Positions 8,578 to 17,474 of a stretch of DNA of 54,241 nt are shown in pieces (the first letter of the stretch is position 1; each line of letters opens with the position of its first letter). Both the position numbers and the translations under genes were made by a program. A model generated the notes under the pieces. The model saw only the letters and a program-made list of their open reading frames with translations. It had not been told where the DNA came from and ran no database searches. The DNA comes from CAZJYI01 sp964550025 (GTDB lineage Bacteria; Verrucomicrobiota; Kiritimatiellia; UBA8416; CAYOBW01), in NCBI GenBank assembly GCA_964550025.1, contig CAZJYI010000072.1:1-54241 (forward strand), written 5' to 3'.

Positions 8578-8810
8578 CTCCCCGCCCTGTCGCCCCTCTC
8601 GTGTTGCCGCTGCAGGTTTTGACTCGGAGACGCGTGTCCCCAATCCGAGCTTGGTGGTCCTAAGAAAGCCATTGCCGGTGTTGACAGATAGATTCGGGAA
8701 AACGCGTGGTCCGGCCCCGTGCCCCCACCCCGCTGAGGAGGCGGGCAGTGTGCGGATCTGTCATGACACCTACTACTGCGTCTTCTTCAATCAGGCACGA
8801 GCTTTGTCGG

Positions 8811-9203
8811 TCAGGCCCAGTTCACGACCTTGAGACCGGGAATCTTCTCGTAGTGCTTCGTGTTGTTGGTGACGACCGTGTAGTTGAGGCCCAGAGCGGT
8901 GCACCCAATCAGGAGGTCGAAATCATCAACCGTGGTTCCGGCAGTGGAGAGCTGCGCCTTGATTTCCCCGAAGCTGTCCATCACCGAGCGGGTAATGTCG
9001 ACGATGGGGTAGAGCTCTGCGAGGCGATGGACCTTGGCCACGTTTTCGGCAACGCGTTCCGATTTCCGGCAGCCGTAGATCAGCTCCCCGTAGGTGATGA
9101 CCGAGATTGCCTTCGGCGCGTCCATGCACGCCTTGAAGCTCTCAACAACCGCTTCGTTGCCCTTGAGGAAGTAGATCAACGTGTCCGTATCGAGTAGATA
9201 CAT
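8811..9203 (-). CDS. vapC: VapC-type toxin, PIN-domain ribonuclease
   Basis: A 130-residue PIN-domain protein of normal VapC length. Acidic metal-binding residues are D5 (YLLDTDTLIYFLKG), E40 (ITYGELIYG) and D96 (DDFDLLIG), with the family's T-N-N segment at residues 112-114. VapC toxins cleave specific RNAs, often tRNA or rRNA, and are held inactive by VapB. The start ATG overlaps the antitoxin stop by one base (TGATG), which implies translational coupling. It sits next to the GH51/AraC scar and before the rhamnosidase operon. Target RNA is unknown. Confidence 0.9.
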   Translation of the reverse strand: MYLLDTDTLIYFLKGNEAVVESFKACMDAPKAISVITYGELIYGCRKSERVAENVAKVHRLAELYPIVDITRSVMDSFGEIKAQLSTAGTTVDDFDLLIGCTALGLNYTVVTNNTKHYEKIPGLKVVNWA

Positions 9204-9463
9204 CAGAATCCCTTCTTGAAGCGTCGAGTCGAACGATCCTTGCGGATCGTGGCCACGATCTCCTCGGCGGGCCTGGAATCACCCCAGGATCCCGCCATGC
9301 GCAGTGCTTCCTCATCAGCAGCGGGGAAGTTCCGTGGCGTGGCCAGGTATCTCTTGATGATCTCTATCACCTCCTGACTGATTGACCGGTTGTCCAGAGC
9401 TGCCCTTCTGCCAAGCGCTCCATAAAGGTCGTCAGCCATGTTGCGAACTTGCAGTACAGCCAT
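9203..9463 (-). CDS. vapB: VapB/FitA-type ribbon-helix-helix antitoxin
   Basis: Start chosen at ATG 9463 (86 residues) because GGAGG lies seven bases upstream; an in-frame ATG at 9481 would give 92. The N-terminus MAVLQVRNMADDLYGALGRR followed by SISQEVIEII matches the short Arc/MetJ-like ribbon-helix-helix domain of FitA/VapB antitoxins. The acidic, less structured C-terminal half is expected to bind the toxin. It should neutralise the downstream PIN toxin and repress its own promoter as a complex. Expression is from the minus strand, antitoxin first. Confidence 0.87.
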   Translation of the reverse strand: MAVLQVRNMADDLYGALGRRAALDNRSISQEVIEIIKRYLATPRNFPAADEEALRMAGSWGDSRPAEEIVATIRKDRSTRRFKKGF

Positions 9464-9481
9464 AGTACACCTCCGCTTCAA

Positions 9482-9500
9482 GATTCATGAAGAGTGAATC
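9482..9500 (-). promoter_or_regulatory. Possible vapBC operator palindrome
   Basis: GATTCA (9482-9487) and TGAATC (9495-9500) form a perfect 6-bp inverted repeat with a 7-nt spacer, 19 bp upstream of the antitoxin start. Ribbon-helix-helix antitoxins bind such palindromes for autorepression. A clear -10/-35 pair is not evident, so the role is inferred from position. Confidence 0.4.
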
Positions 9501-9945
9501 ACATATCATGCAGTTGCGCAAGCATCTTTCTTACACTGCCAGAAGCGGGCGCACCAGAGGCGAAGCGGCCCCACCGCAGAGAAGTCATGGCGCAATCCAA
9601 CTAGTGGGGCACTCCCCCCAATCGAAGGTGACCGGTCGCTAACCCTTATTCTATGGGCCTTTTGCACTCGCTACATCCATACTATTGAAGCACCCGGTGC
9701 CCGAACCAGAATTCCAGCGTATCAATCCCGCCTATTTTGGTCGCGGGAAGAGAGGTCTGGACAAGAGCAGTTTCAACTGGTCAGAATTCTCAGACAGCGG
9801 GTCAGGATCGCAGCGGTTGAAATGTGCTAGGAGCGGCTAAAGAGTAATGGTGGCGGGATAGGGCGGAGGCTATGCTCGATGCTCGACCACACGAAATGAA
9901 AGGTCGATCGCCTGGACGGATACTGGATACTGGATGTGAGGATCT
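9501..9945. other. Intergenic region between vapBC and rhamnosidase
   Basis: No gene is seen in this 445-bp stretch. Close to the rhamnosidase start there is a small tandem GGATACT-GGATACT (about 9917-9930) and GAGGATCT just before ATG 9946. The region should hold promoters for the divergent vapBC and rhamnosidase genes, but I cannot assign boxes confidently. Confidence 0.5.
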
Positions 9946-12762
9946 ATGAAGAAGATAGTTGGAGCCGTTTTGTTTTGTGTGACCTGTGTTGGAGCTTTTG
10001 CGATGAGTATTGATTCACTGCGCTGTGAGTACCTCACCGATCCGGTGGGGATAGATGAAACCAGACCGCGACTGAGCTGGAAGTTGAAGTCTGATGTTCG
10101 TGGCGAGACGCAGACCGCCTATCGGATACTGGTGGCTTCCAGCCGTAAGCTATTGGACTCCGATTCCGGTGACCTGTGGGACAGTGGTCGCGTAGCCGGC
10201 AGTGAGTGCGTGAACATCGCGTACTCCGGCAAGGCCCTGCGATCGCGCATGGAGTGCTTCTGGAAGGTCATGGTTTGGGACAAAGCGGAAGGACCCTCTG
10301 ACTGGTCTGGTCCTGCCCAGTGGAGTATGGGACTCCTGGAGCCTTCCGACTGGAAAGCGGAGTGGGTCAGCTTCAAGGATGACCGCGAGCTGGCGATCTC
10401 ACCCAAAGAGGTGGAGGTGCATCCCGTCCGTCACTACCGCAAGCCATTTTCGGCAAAGAAGCGTGTGCGCAGGGCTGTGGCTTATGCCTCCGCCCTCGGC
10501 ATCTATGAGCTACGCCTCAATGGCAAGGCTGTCAGCGACCACCTCTTCGCGCCCGGTTGGACAGACTACAAACGCCGAGTCTACTACAACACCTATGACG
10601 TTACGGAGATGGTTCGGTCGGGGGAGAATGTGATTGCAGCCGAGGTCGCTGATGGTTGGTACAGCGGGTATCTCGGTTACGGCCTCCTGGTGGGGTATGG
10701 GCCGAACAAGTGCGGGCGCTATATCTATGGGACCACCCCGGCTCTGCTGGTGCAAATGGAAGTGACCCATGAAGACGGCAGCACCGAAACCGTTGCGACG
10801 GACAGAAGCTGGAAGACAACGACGGGACCGGTCACAGGCACGGACATGCTGATGGGTGAGAGCTATGATGCACGGCTGGAGCTCGGAGCATGGGATAGCG
10901 TCGGTTATGACGACTCGAAATGGGCGGTGGCCGTCAGGGCGGAAGACAACCCCGCTCGTCAATCTGTGTTTCATGACAAAGCGGGAAAGCGACCCGTCGG
11001 TCTTGGATTCTCTGCTCCTGCCGAACTGCAGGCTTATCCGGGTGTGCCGGTCCGTGTAACCCAGGAGCTTCCGGCCAGAAAGCTGACCGAGCACAAGAAG
11101 GGGGTTTGGATATTTGACATGGGGCAGAACTTCTCCGGGGTTGTCCGTCTGAAAGTCCGCGGACCTGCGGGCATGAAGGTGCAACTACGATACGGGGAGA
11201 TGCTGCACTTGGATGGACACCTGATGACCGAGAACCTGCGTAGGGCCCGGGCCACGGACACCTATATCCTGAGTGGCGGAGGGGATTACGAGATCTGGAC
11301 CCCGAAGTTCACCTATCACGGCTTTCAGTTCGTCGAAGTGACCGGACTTGTAGAGCAGCCTACTCTGCAGACCCTGACCGGTGTGGTCGTGCACTCTGAT
11401 ACTCCCATGGTCAGTAAGTTTGAGTGTTCGGACGCGATGGTCAACCAGCTCTTCAGCAACGTCACCTGGACCCAGCGGGCCAATTTCTTTGAACTTCCGA
11501 CAGATTGTCCCCAGCGGGATGAGCGTTTCGGATGGACCGGTGATGCGCAGATCTATGTACGCACGGCCACACAGAATGCGGATGTTTCCGCTTTCTTCAC
11601 CAAATGGCTGCGTGAATTGGAGGAGGCCCAACTGCCGAACGGGGCCTACCCTGACTATGCTCCCTATCCGATGATGCACGGTAGACCGAAGCAGGGATTC
11701 GGGACGGCATGGATGGATGCCGGTGTGATCTGCCCCTATACCATCTACCAGGTCTACGGTGACCTGCGTGTGATCCGTAAGCACTACGCATCGATGAAGC
11801 GCTTCATTCAGTTTCGTCAGGGCAACAGCCCTGACGGTCTGGGAGTCTCGATCGGGAATACATGGGGGGACTGGCTCTCAGTTGGTGAGAAGACACCGAT
11901 TGAGTATATCGACACCGTCTACTTTGCCCACAGCGTTGACCTGATGTCGCAGATGGCGGCGGCTATCGGTGAGCATGCCGATGCGGCGGCCTATGCCGAT
12001 CTCCATGAGAAAATCCGGAGAGCCTTTCAGGGGAAGTACGTCAATGCGGACGGGACGCTTAAGGTTGCCACGCAGACAGCCTATGCGCTGGCGCTGAAGG
12101 GTGGGTTGGTTCCTGAAGAGCTGCAATCTGCGAGTGCCGCGGTGCTGGCTGATATGATCCGCAGGAACGCCGGCTGTATGCGCACCGGGTTCCTGGGCAC
12201 GCAGCCGTTGCTGCCAGCCCTGTCGGATCACGGTCAGAACGACCTGGCCGTACAGCTCCTGCAGAATCGCAAGTACCCCTCATGGGGATATGAGGTCGAA
12301 AACGGGGCCACCTCGATCTGGGAGCGCTGGAACAGCTTCACGAAAGCGGAGGGCTTTGCCAGCGTGAGCATGAACTCTTTCAGTCACTACGCCTTCGGGG
12401 CCGTTTGTGAGTGGATGTTCCGTTATCTTGCCGGAATCGATACTATCGGTCCTGGTTACCACCAGATCGTTATCGCACCGCATCCTCCACAGACTAACCT
12501 TGACAGGGAACCGATCCGTTGGGTGAAGGCGGAGTATGACTCAGTGCTCGGTCTTATCCGCAGCAACTGGACTCTCAAAGGCAAACGCTTTGAGCTTAAT
12601 GTGACCGTCCCGCCCAATGTCACCGCAACTGTGAAGGTTCCCTTCCAGCCGGGGCAGAAGGTGAAGGTTGATGGTGTTCCTGAGCTGACTTCAAGTGAGA
12701 CCGGCAATCAGCGCGCCGTTTTCAGAATCGGCTCGGGAGACTACCGCTTTGTGGCGGAGTAG
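9946..12762 (+). CDS. Secreted GH78 alpha-L-rhamnosidase
   Basis: A 938-residue, full-length GH78 enzyme with a Sec signal (residues 1-19, ending CVGAFA). Order of parts: N-terminal fibronectin-like domain (about 20-130, with RCEYLTDPVGID and RPRLSW), carbohydrate-binding-like beta domains (about 145-420), the (alpha/alpha)6 catalytic barrel (about 490-830) and a C-terminal beta domain. The hallmark DCPQRDERFGWTGD occupies 520-533 and carries the general-acid region. E793 in NGATSIWERW is at the general-base position. The enzyme releases terminal L-rhamnose from oligo- or polysaccharides outside the cytoplasm. Start ATG 9946 follows GAGGATCT. Its last 41 bp overlap the convergent fusion gene. 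It is one of three GH78-type genes here. Confidence 0.95.
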   Translation: MKKIVGAVLFCVTCVGAFAMSIDSLRCEYLTDPVGIDETRPRLSWKLKSDVRGETQTAYRILVASSRKLLDSDSGDLWDSGRVAGSECVNIAYSGKALRSRMECFWKVMVWDKAEGPSDWSGPAQWSMGLLEPSDWKAEWVSFKDDRELAISPKEVEVHPVRHYRKPFSAKKRVRRAVAYASALGIYELRLNGKAVSDHLFAPGWTDYKRRVYYNTYDVTEMVRSGENVIAAEVADGWYSGYLGYGLLVGYGPNKCGRYIYGTTPALLVQMEVTHEDGSTETVATDRSWKTTTGPVTGTDMLMGESYDARLELGAWDSVGYDDSKWAVAVRAEDNPARQSVFHDKAGKRPVGLGFSAPAELQAYPGVPVRVTQELPARKLTEHKKGVWIFDMGQNFSGVVRLKVRGPAGMKVQLRYGEMLHLDGHLMTENLRRARATDTYILSGGGDYEIWTPKFTYHGFQFVEVTGLVEQPTLQTLTGVVVHSDTPMVSKFECSDAMVNQLFSNVTWTQRANFFELPTDCPQRDERFGWTGDAQIYVRTATQNADVSAFFTKWLRELEEAQLPNGAYPDYAPYPMMHGRPKQGFGTAWMDAGVICPYTIYQVYGDLRVIRKHYASMKRFIQFRQGNSPDGLGVSIGNTWGDWLSVGEKTPIEYIDTVYFAHSVDLMSQMAAAIGEHADAAAYADLHEKIRRAFQGKYVNADGTLKVATQTAYALALKGGLVPEELQSASAAVLADMIRRNAGCMRTGFLGTQPLLPALSDHGQNDLAVQLLQNRKYPSWGYEVENGATSIWERWNSFTKAEGFASVSMNSFSHYAFGAVCEWMFRYLAGIDTIGPGYHQIVIAPHPPQTNLDREPIRWVKAEYDSVLGLIRSNWTLKGKRFELNVTVPPNVTATVKVPFQPGQKVKVDGVPELTSSETGNQRAVFRIGSGDYRFVAE

Positions 12763-14647
12763 GTGCCTTCTCGGCGCACACATCCGTCCAGTCGCCGCCG
12801 TTGTCGTAGGCGGAGCGATACATGGCGTCCAGGATGGCTTGCGATCGGCGGCCGTCACGTCCGTCGCAGACCAGGGGCGCTCCCGTTCGAATGGCCGCGG
12901 CCATGTTGTCCGCCGCATTCATCCATTCTGATTTCACGATCGTTGGCGCCTGGTCTGTCCAGGCTCCGTCCAGGTACCACCTGTCGCCCCCCTTCTCATA
13001 GGGGCCGCCGCTGGCGTGAGAGAGAGCGCCCTTGTCGCCGGTGAGCTCAATTCTCAGGTACCAGGTTGGCTGAGGGAAACACGTCGTCGCATACAGGTTG
13101 ATCACCAGTCCACTGTCATACAGCCAGGTCGCAACACCAAGGTCCTCGGCTTCGATGTCGTGGTTCTGTGTCCAGACGTTTGCACGCACCTTTGCAGGAA
13201 TGCCCACGCAAAAGGCCAGTTCGTCTATATGATGGATGACTTGGTTGGAGAGGACCCCGCCGCCGTCCAGCTTCCTCGTGCCGCGCCATCCGCCGTTCTG
13301 GCGGAAATAGTCCATGGTGCGAAGTATCTTCGTGCTGCACTCGCCGCTGAGCAGTCTGCCGAAAACACCGTCCGAGACGTTCTGCTTCAGCGTGAGCGTG
13401 CTCTCACCAAAGCGTTTGTTGAAGTCGACCGCCAGCAGAAGCCCCTTCTGCTCCGCCAGCTCTATCATCCTGTCGCACGCATCAAGACTGGCCTCCATGG
13501 GCTTGGTGGTCAGGACATGCTTGCCTGCCTCAAGCGCCTGGAGCGCCACTGCCGCGTGATTCCCCGTCTCGGTGACGACGTAGACGACATCGACAGCGTC
13601 GTTGTCCAGCCACTCCCGGAAGTCGGAACCATACGGCACATCGAACTCCTCCCCTGACCGTTTCGCGCGGTCCTCCTTGAGATCCGCAACAGCAATCAGC
13701 CTGCAGCCGGATGTCTCGTGCACCTTCTTGCAGTTCTCGTGCCCCATGCCGAGGCCGACAACCAGGAAGCCGACCGGATCATCATCCCACTCACGCGTCA
13801 CGGCCTCGACTTGTGATTCCTTTGCCGTAACGCTTTCAGGTGCTGCCGCCGGCCACGCGCGCCGGATTGCCTCTACCACCTGGTGAGTGCGCGCTTCATC
13901 GGAAACGCTTTTGTCAGGGTTATGTGTCTCCGCGCTCACCGGTCCGGGCATGCCCATACTGTGACACGCATGCATGATCTTGCTGTACGGAATCAGGTCG
14001 CGCCTGACGCCTTCGACTGATCCGCCTGCCTTCACGTGGACGCACTTCGTGCGCTTCATCATGCGCTCGATGTAGGCGTCTTCGTCCTTCTCTCTTTCCT
14101 CGCAATCCCAGGTATTGGCCGCATCCCACGCCATGCCCCATTCCGGAACGTTCAGCGCATTGAGCAGAGCAAAGATCTCGTCGGGCTGGACGCCGCAGTT
14201 CTCGAAGGCCATGACGAGACCCGCTTCTTTCGCCCGTTCCGCGATGGGGCCGAACATGTCGAGTACTTTCTGCAACACGTCCGGCTGTATGGCCAGAGCG
14301 CCGGCTTTGTCCTTGCCGGGCTGCCAGTAGTGAAAGGAGCGGACGAGCCTGCAGTCGAGAGAGTCTGCCGCCCTGATGATACCTTCCAGTTTCTCGGCTT
14401 CCTTCTTCTGCCGCGCTTCATCGGGAAGGTGTACCTTGCACAACGACGTCTGAAGACAGCCGACCGCCATCCCGTTGTCATCCACAAGCTCGCGCAGGTC
14501 CTTGAGCTGCGCATCGCTCAGTGCCTCAATTCCCTTGCCGTAGACCAACCCGCGGAAATCCACGTGCTGCACCCCCCAGGAACGGATGATCGGCACGGCC
14601 TTCGTTACATCCACCCCCAACTCGTCGGAAAAAACCGATATGAACAT
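12722..14647 (-). CDS. Fusion of xylose isomerase-like TIM barrel and Gfo/Idh/MocA oxidoreductase
   Basis: Start ATG 14647 is chosen because AGGAGG precedes it closely; the frame is open to 14773. The 641-residue product has two parts. Residues 1 to about 262 are an AP-endonuclease-2/xylose-isomerase-like barrel (MFISVFSDELG, FENCGVQPDE, WDAANTWD, CVHVKAGG, SAETHNPDKS) with probable metal ligands in E, D and H positions. Residues about 288-641 are a Gfo/Idh/MocA NAD(P) oxidoreductase (VGFLVVGLGMG, VVYVVTETGNHA, KHVLTTKPME, GGVLSNQVIHHIDELAF). These families usually occur as separate neighbouring genes in inositol- and sugar-conversion pathways, so the fusion suggests channelled epimerisation/oxidation of one substrate. 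No signal peptide: cytoplasmic. The C-terminal 41 bp overlap the convergent rhamnosidase. Divergent from the next rhamnosidase. Confidence 0.88.
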   Translation of the reverse strand: MFISVFSDELGVDVTKAVPIIRSWGVQHVDFRGLVYGKGIEALSDAQLKDLRELVDDNGMAVGCLQTSLCKVHLPDEARQKKEAEKLEGIIRAADSLDCRLVRSFHYWQPGKDKAGALAIQPDVLQKVLDMFGPIAERAKEAGLVMAFENCGVQPDEIFALLNALNVPEWGMAWDAANTWDCEEREKDEDAYIERMMKRTKCVHVKAGGSVEGVRRDLIPYSKIMHACHSMGMPGPVSAETHNPDKSVSDEARTHQVVEAIRRAWPAAAPESVTAKESQVEAVTREWDDDPVGFLVVGLGMGHENCKKVHETSGCRLIAVADLKEDRAKRSGEEFDVPYGSDFREWLDNDAVDVVYVVTETGNHAAVALQALEAGKHVLTTKPMEASLDACDRMIELAEQKGLLLAVDFNKRFGESTLTLKQNVSDGVFGRLLSGECSTKILRTMDYFRQNGGWRGTRKLDGGGVLSNQVIHHIDELAFCVGIPAKVRANVWTQNHDIEAEDLGVATWLYDSGLVINLYATTCFPQPTWYLRIELTGDKGALSHASGGPYEKGGDRWYLDGAWTDQAPTIVKSEWMNAADNMAAAIRTGAPLVCDGRDGRRSQAILDAMYRSAYDNGGDWTDVCAEKAPTPPQSGSLPSRF

Positions 14648-14909
14648 CCTGGTCCTCCTGGTTGCAGCATTCGCATAAAACAGCTGAGTTGCACTATGTC
14701 CCGGAAACGTCCGGTGTGCAAGATCCACGCCGTGTCGCCCCAGATATCCGGATGGAAGAAAACTGACTTCCATGGTCAGATAAAGCCCATTGAGCGTTGA
14801 CGGTGTCTTCTCTCATACTGCTTCGTGATGGATTGTGTCATGTTCATTCTGGCCCGGGCATCTGCGTGGCCGTGCCGGGATGCTGATTGGGCGGGCGAAG
14901 GACAAGCCA

Positions 14910-17393
14910 ATGCAAAGAACATGGACTGCTGTTACGGTGCTTGGTGTACTGGTTGGAGTTGGGGGCGTCATTCGTGGCGAAGGTCGTGAACGTGAGCAAC
15001 GGGAAAGAGGGAGTTTCTCAGTGACAATGAACCGCAAGAACCGAACCTGGCTCACCTCACCATGGGCACAGGACGATCCCGAGAAGCCCCGTCGCAACCC
15101 GATCTTCCGCAAAACGGTTTCCGTGAACGGGGCGGTGGAGTCGGCAAGCCTCGATGTCTGTGGCCTGGGTCATTACGAACTCTATATCAATGGGACGCGC
15201 GTGGGTGACCGTCAGCTTGAGCCCGCCTTTTCCGATTACGACAAGCGGGTTTACTATTCCACCTGCGACATCGGCGCCCTGCTCCGGGAAGGTGACAACG
15301 TCTTTGCCCTCTATCTTGGACGCGGCCGCTACAACATGGATACTGTGTCCGTGTGGGGTTTCGAGAACGCCCCGTGGCGAGGGCAATGCCGCTTCTGGCT
15401 CGCAGGAGAGATCGCTGCCGGTGGTGAACGCATCAGTGTGGAAACCGCCGGATGGAAATGCACCGAGGGCCCCATCATCCGCGACTCCATGTATGGCGGT
15501 GAAGGCTTCGACGCTCGACTCGAACCGCAGGGCTGGAAGACCTCCGGTTTCGATGACGGCGACTGGCTAGATTGCGTAGAGACTGATGCGCCGCGGGGAG
15601 AATTGCTGCCTGCGGGATTCGAGCCCATCCGCATTGTCGCCGAGCTGCCCGTGGCCCGAACAGCCTTTGCAGACGCAACCCGCGTGATCTTCGAGTTCCC
15701 GGATATGCTCGCCGGCAACGTCCGTATCCGCGTGAACGAACCGGCCGGCACCCGCATCCGCATCGCCTATGCCGAGGGCTGCGAACGCGATCAGATCGTA
15801 TGCAAGAAGCACAATCACCATATTTCCGGAAAGCACTTCCAGGAAGACGAGTACATCTGCCGGGGGGAGGCGTCTTCGCCTCCGGCTACGCCGGGCCAAG
15901 GTGGCGAGGAGGTCTGGCAGGCGCGCTTCTCCTACAAGGGTTTCCGTTACGTGGAGATCACGGGCTTTACCGGTGAATTCCATCCCGAGCAGGTCACGGC
16001 ACTGGTTTTGCACCAGGACGTGAAGGCGCGCAGCAGCTTCAGTTGTTCCAATGAGCTGATCAACCGGATTCACCGGGCCTGCACACGGGCGCTTCTGAAC
16101 AACGCGCACCACGTCATCACCGACACCCCGACCTATGAGAAGAACGGGTGGACCGGCGATGCCCAGCTGACCGCTACCATGGGGCTGTACAACTTCGAGA
16201 TCGAACGCTTCTACCGCAAGTTCGTTACCGACCTCCGCGACTCGCAACTGGCAAGCGGCGAACTCGCACCTATTGTCCCCACATCCGGCTGGGGGCTGAC
16301 CGGCAACCCCAACGCCAAGTGGCACGCGGTTCTCGGGGCCGTTCCCGCCTGGGACGCCGCGCTCTTTGTCATGGCATGGGAGGTCTACCAGTACACCGGC
16401 GACCCGGAGGTCATCCGGGAGAACTACGACGCGATGCAGCGGTACCTGGACTACCTGGGCAGTGTGGCAAACGACCACATTGTCGAAGTCGGCCTGGGGG
16501 ACTGGCTGCCGCCGGTGGGTGATCCGTTAAGCCCGAAGGGCGGCGTCCCGACCGAGGGACCGTCCATCAGTTCCACAGCCTGGTACTACAAGATGACGGA
16601 CATTCTCCTGAACTGCGCTGGCCTGATGCAGGATGAAACACGGCAGAAACGCTGCCGGGCATTGAAACCGCAGATTCGTGAGGCGTTCAACAAGCGTTTC
16701 CTCAATCCATCCGGGGATGCGTACGAAACCGGCAAGGAGAGAGGCTATCGGCAGACATCCAGCATCCTGGCGCTGGAGTTCGGCCTCGTCCCGGCGGAGC
16801 ATCAAGCCGCTGTCTTTGGCCGGTTGAAGTCCGAGCTCTGCAAGACGGGCAAGGCCCGCCTGAACACCGGCATTCTCGGCACGCGCTACCTGTTGGACGT
16901 ATTGGCTGACAACGATGAAGTCAATCTGGCCTTTGACATCCTCACGTCGGAGGACTACCCGTCATGGGGCCACTGGTTTGCCAACGGGCGAGTATCTCTG
17001 GGCGAGATGTGGGAGCAAACCGCCCGCTCATGGTCGCACCACATGTTCGGAAGCATCGACGCCTGGTTCTACCGGCATCTTGTCGGCATCAGGCCAGCCG
17101 CGCCGGGCTTTCGGGAAATCACTATCACTCCCCACATCCCTGCCGCTCTTGAGGCAGCCACCGCCACCGTCGGCACGCCGGCAGGCGAGGTGCGGTCCAC
17201 GTGGAGGAAGGACGAGGGCGGTGGTTATCGGTTTGAGTTTGATATTCCGGAAGGCGTGAAGACCACATTCACGCTACCCAAGGGTGTGCCGGGGATCGCT
17301 ATTGATGAGTGCATGAAGACAGCTCTCGACCTGCCTCCGGGTCGGTCAACCGTCAAGATCACGACAGGTGGTGAGGTCGTGACGGGGGGATGA
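14910..17393 (+). CDS. Secreted GH78 alpha-L-rhamnosidase, second full copy
   Basis: ATG 14910 is chosen (827 residues): AAGGA lies seven bases upstream and it opens a signal peptide (TWTAVTVLGVLVGVGG). The frame is open from 14835. N-terminal beta domains include GHYELYINGTRVGDRQLEP and SDYDKRVYY. The catalytic barrel has DTPTYEKNGWTGDAQ (general-acid segment) and SLGEMWEQTARSWSHHMFGS (general-base segment). The C-terminal beta domain follows. It lacks the N-terminal fibronectin-like domain of the copy at 9946. An extra run of about 12 residues (EASSPPATPGQG) is inserted between YICRG and EEVWQARFSY and comes from a palindromic DNA element. Divergently arranged with the TIM/Gfo fusion across a 262-bp promoter gap. 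Confidence 0.93.
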   Translation: MQRTWTAVTVLGVLVGVGGVIRGEGREREQRERGSFSVTMNRKNRTWLTSPWAQDDPEKPRRNPIFRKTVSVNGAVESASLDVCGLGHYELYINGTRVGDRQLEPAFSDYDKRVYYSTCDIGALLREGDNVFALYLGRGRYNMDTVSVWGFENAPWRGQCRFWLAGEIAAGGERISVETAGWKCTEGPIIRDSMYGGEGFDARLEPQGWKTSGFDDGDWLDCVETDAPRGELLPAGFEPIRIVAELPVARTAFADATRVIFEFPDMLAGNVRIRVNEPAGTRIRIAYAEGCERDQIVCKKHNHHISGKHFQEDEYICRGEASSPPATPGQGGEEVWQARFSYKGFRYVEITGFTGEFHPEQVTALVLHQDVKARSSFSCSNELINRIHRACTRALLNNAHHVITDTPTYEKNGWTGDAQLTATMGLYNFEIERFYRKFVTDLRDSQLASGELAPIVPTSGWGLTGNPNAKWHAVLGAVPAWDAALFVMAWEVYQYTGDPEVIRENYDAMQRYLDYLGSVANDHIVEVGLGDWLPPVGDPLSPKGGVPTEGPSISSTAWYYKMTDILLNCAGLMQDETRQKRCRALKPQIREAFNKRFLNPSGDAYETGKERGYRQTSSILALEFGLVPAEHQAAVFGRLKSELCKTGKARLNTGILGTRYLLDVLADNDEVNLAFDILTSEDYPSWGHWFANGRVSLGEMWEQTARSWSHHMFGSIDAWFYRHLVGIRPAAPGFREITITPHIPAALEAATATVGTPAGEVRSTWRKDEGGGYRFEFDIPEGVKTTFTLPKGVPGIAIDECMKTALDLPPGRSTVKITTGGEVVTGG
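15864..15902 (+). repeat. Palindromic GC-rich insertion inside the GH78 gene, in frame
   Basis: GGAGGCGTCTTCGCCTCC (15866-15883) is a perfect 7-bp hairpin with a TCTT loop, followed by a second small palindrome CCGG-CTACG-CCGG. The paralogue at 9946 has no equivalent at this point (TYILSGGGDYEIW). The stretch keeps the frame and encodes a Ser/Pro/Gly/Ala-rich loop, which would be tolerated on a protein surface. Confidence 0.6.
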
Positions 17394-17427
17394 GCAAGAG
17401 CACGTCCGGTTGTGCCAACTGGACGGG

Positions 17428-17448
17428 AGCCAGTTGATACAACTGGCT
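17428..17448 (+). terminator. Hairpin after GH78, terminator-like
   Basis: AGCCAGTTG (17428-17436) pairs perfectly with CAACTGGCT (17440-17448) around an ATA loop and is followed by TTTG. The stem is strong but the T-run is only three to four bases, so it may be a weak terminator or attenuator between the rhamnosidase and the next operon. Confidence 0.45.
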
Positions 17449-17474
17449 TTGCAGGTGAAACGGATACGTGAGAG

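Noticed and set aside
14648..14909. CCGGA-AACG-TCCGG palindrome as an operator between divergent genes
   Set aside because: Only 5-bp arms, no second copy at other regulated genes, and no known regulator site matches; too weak to annotate.
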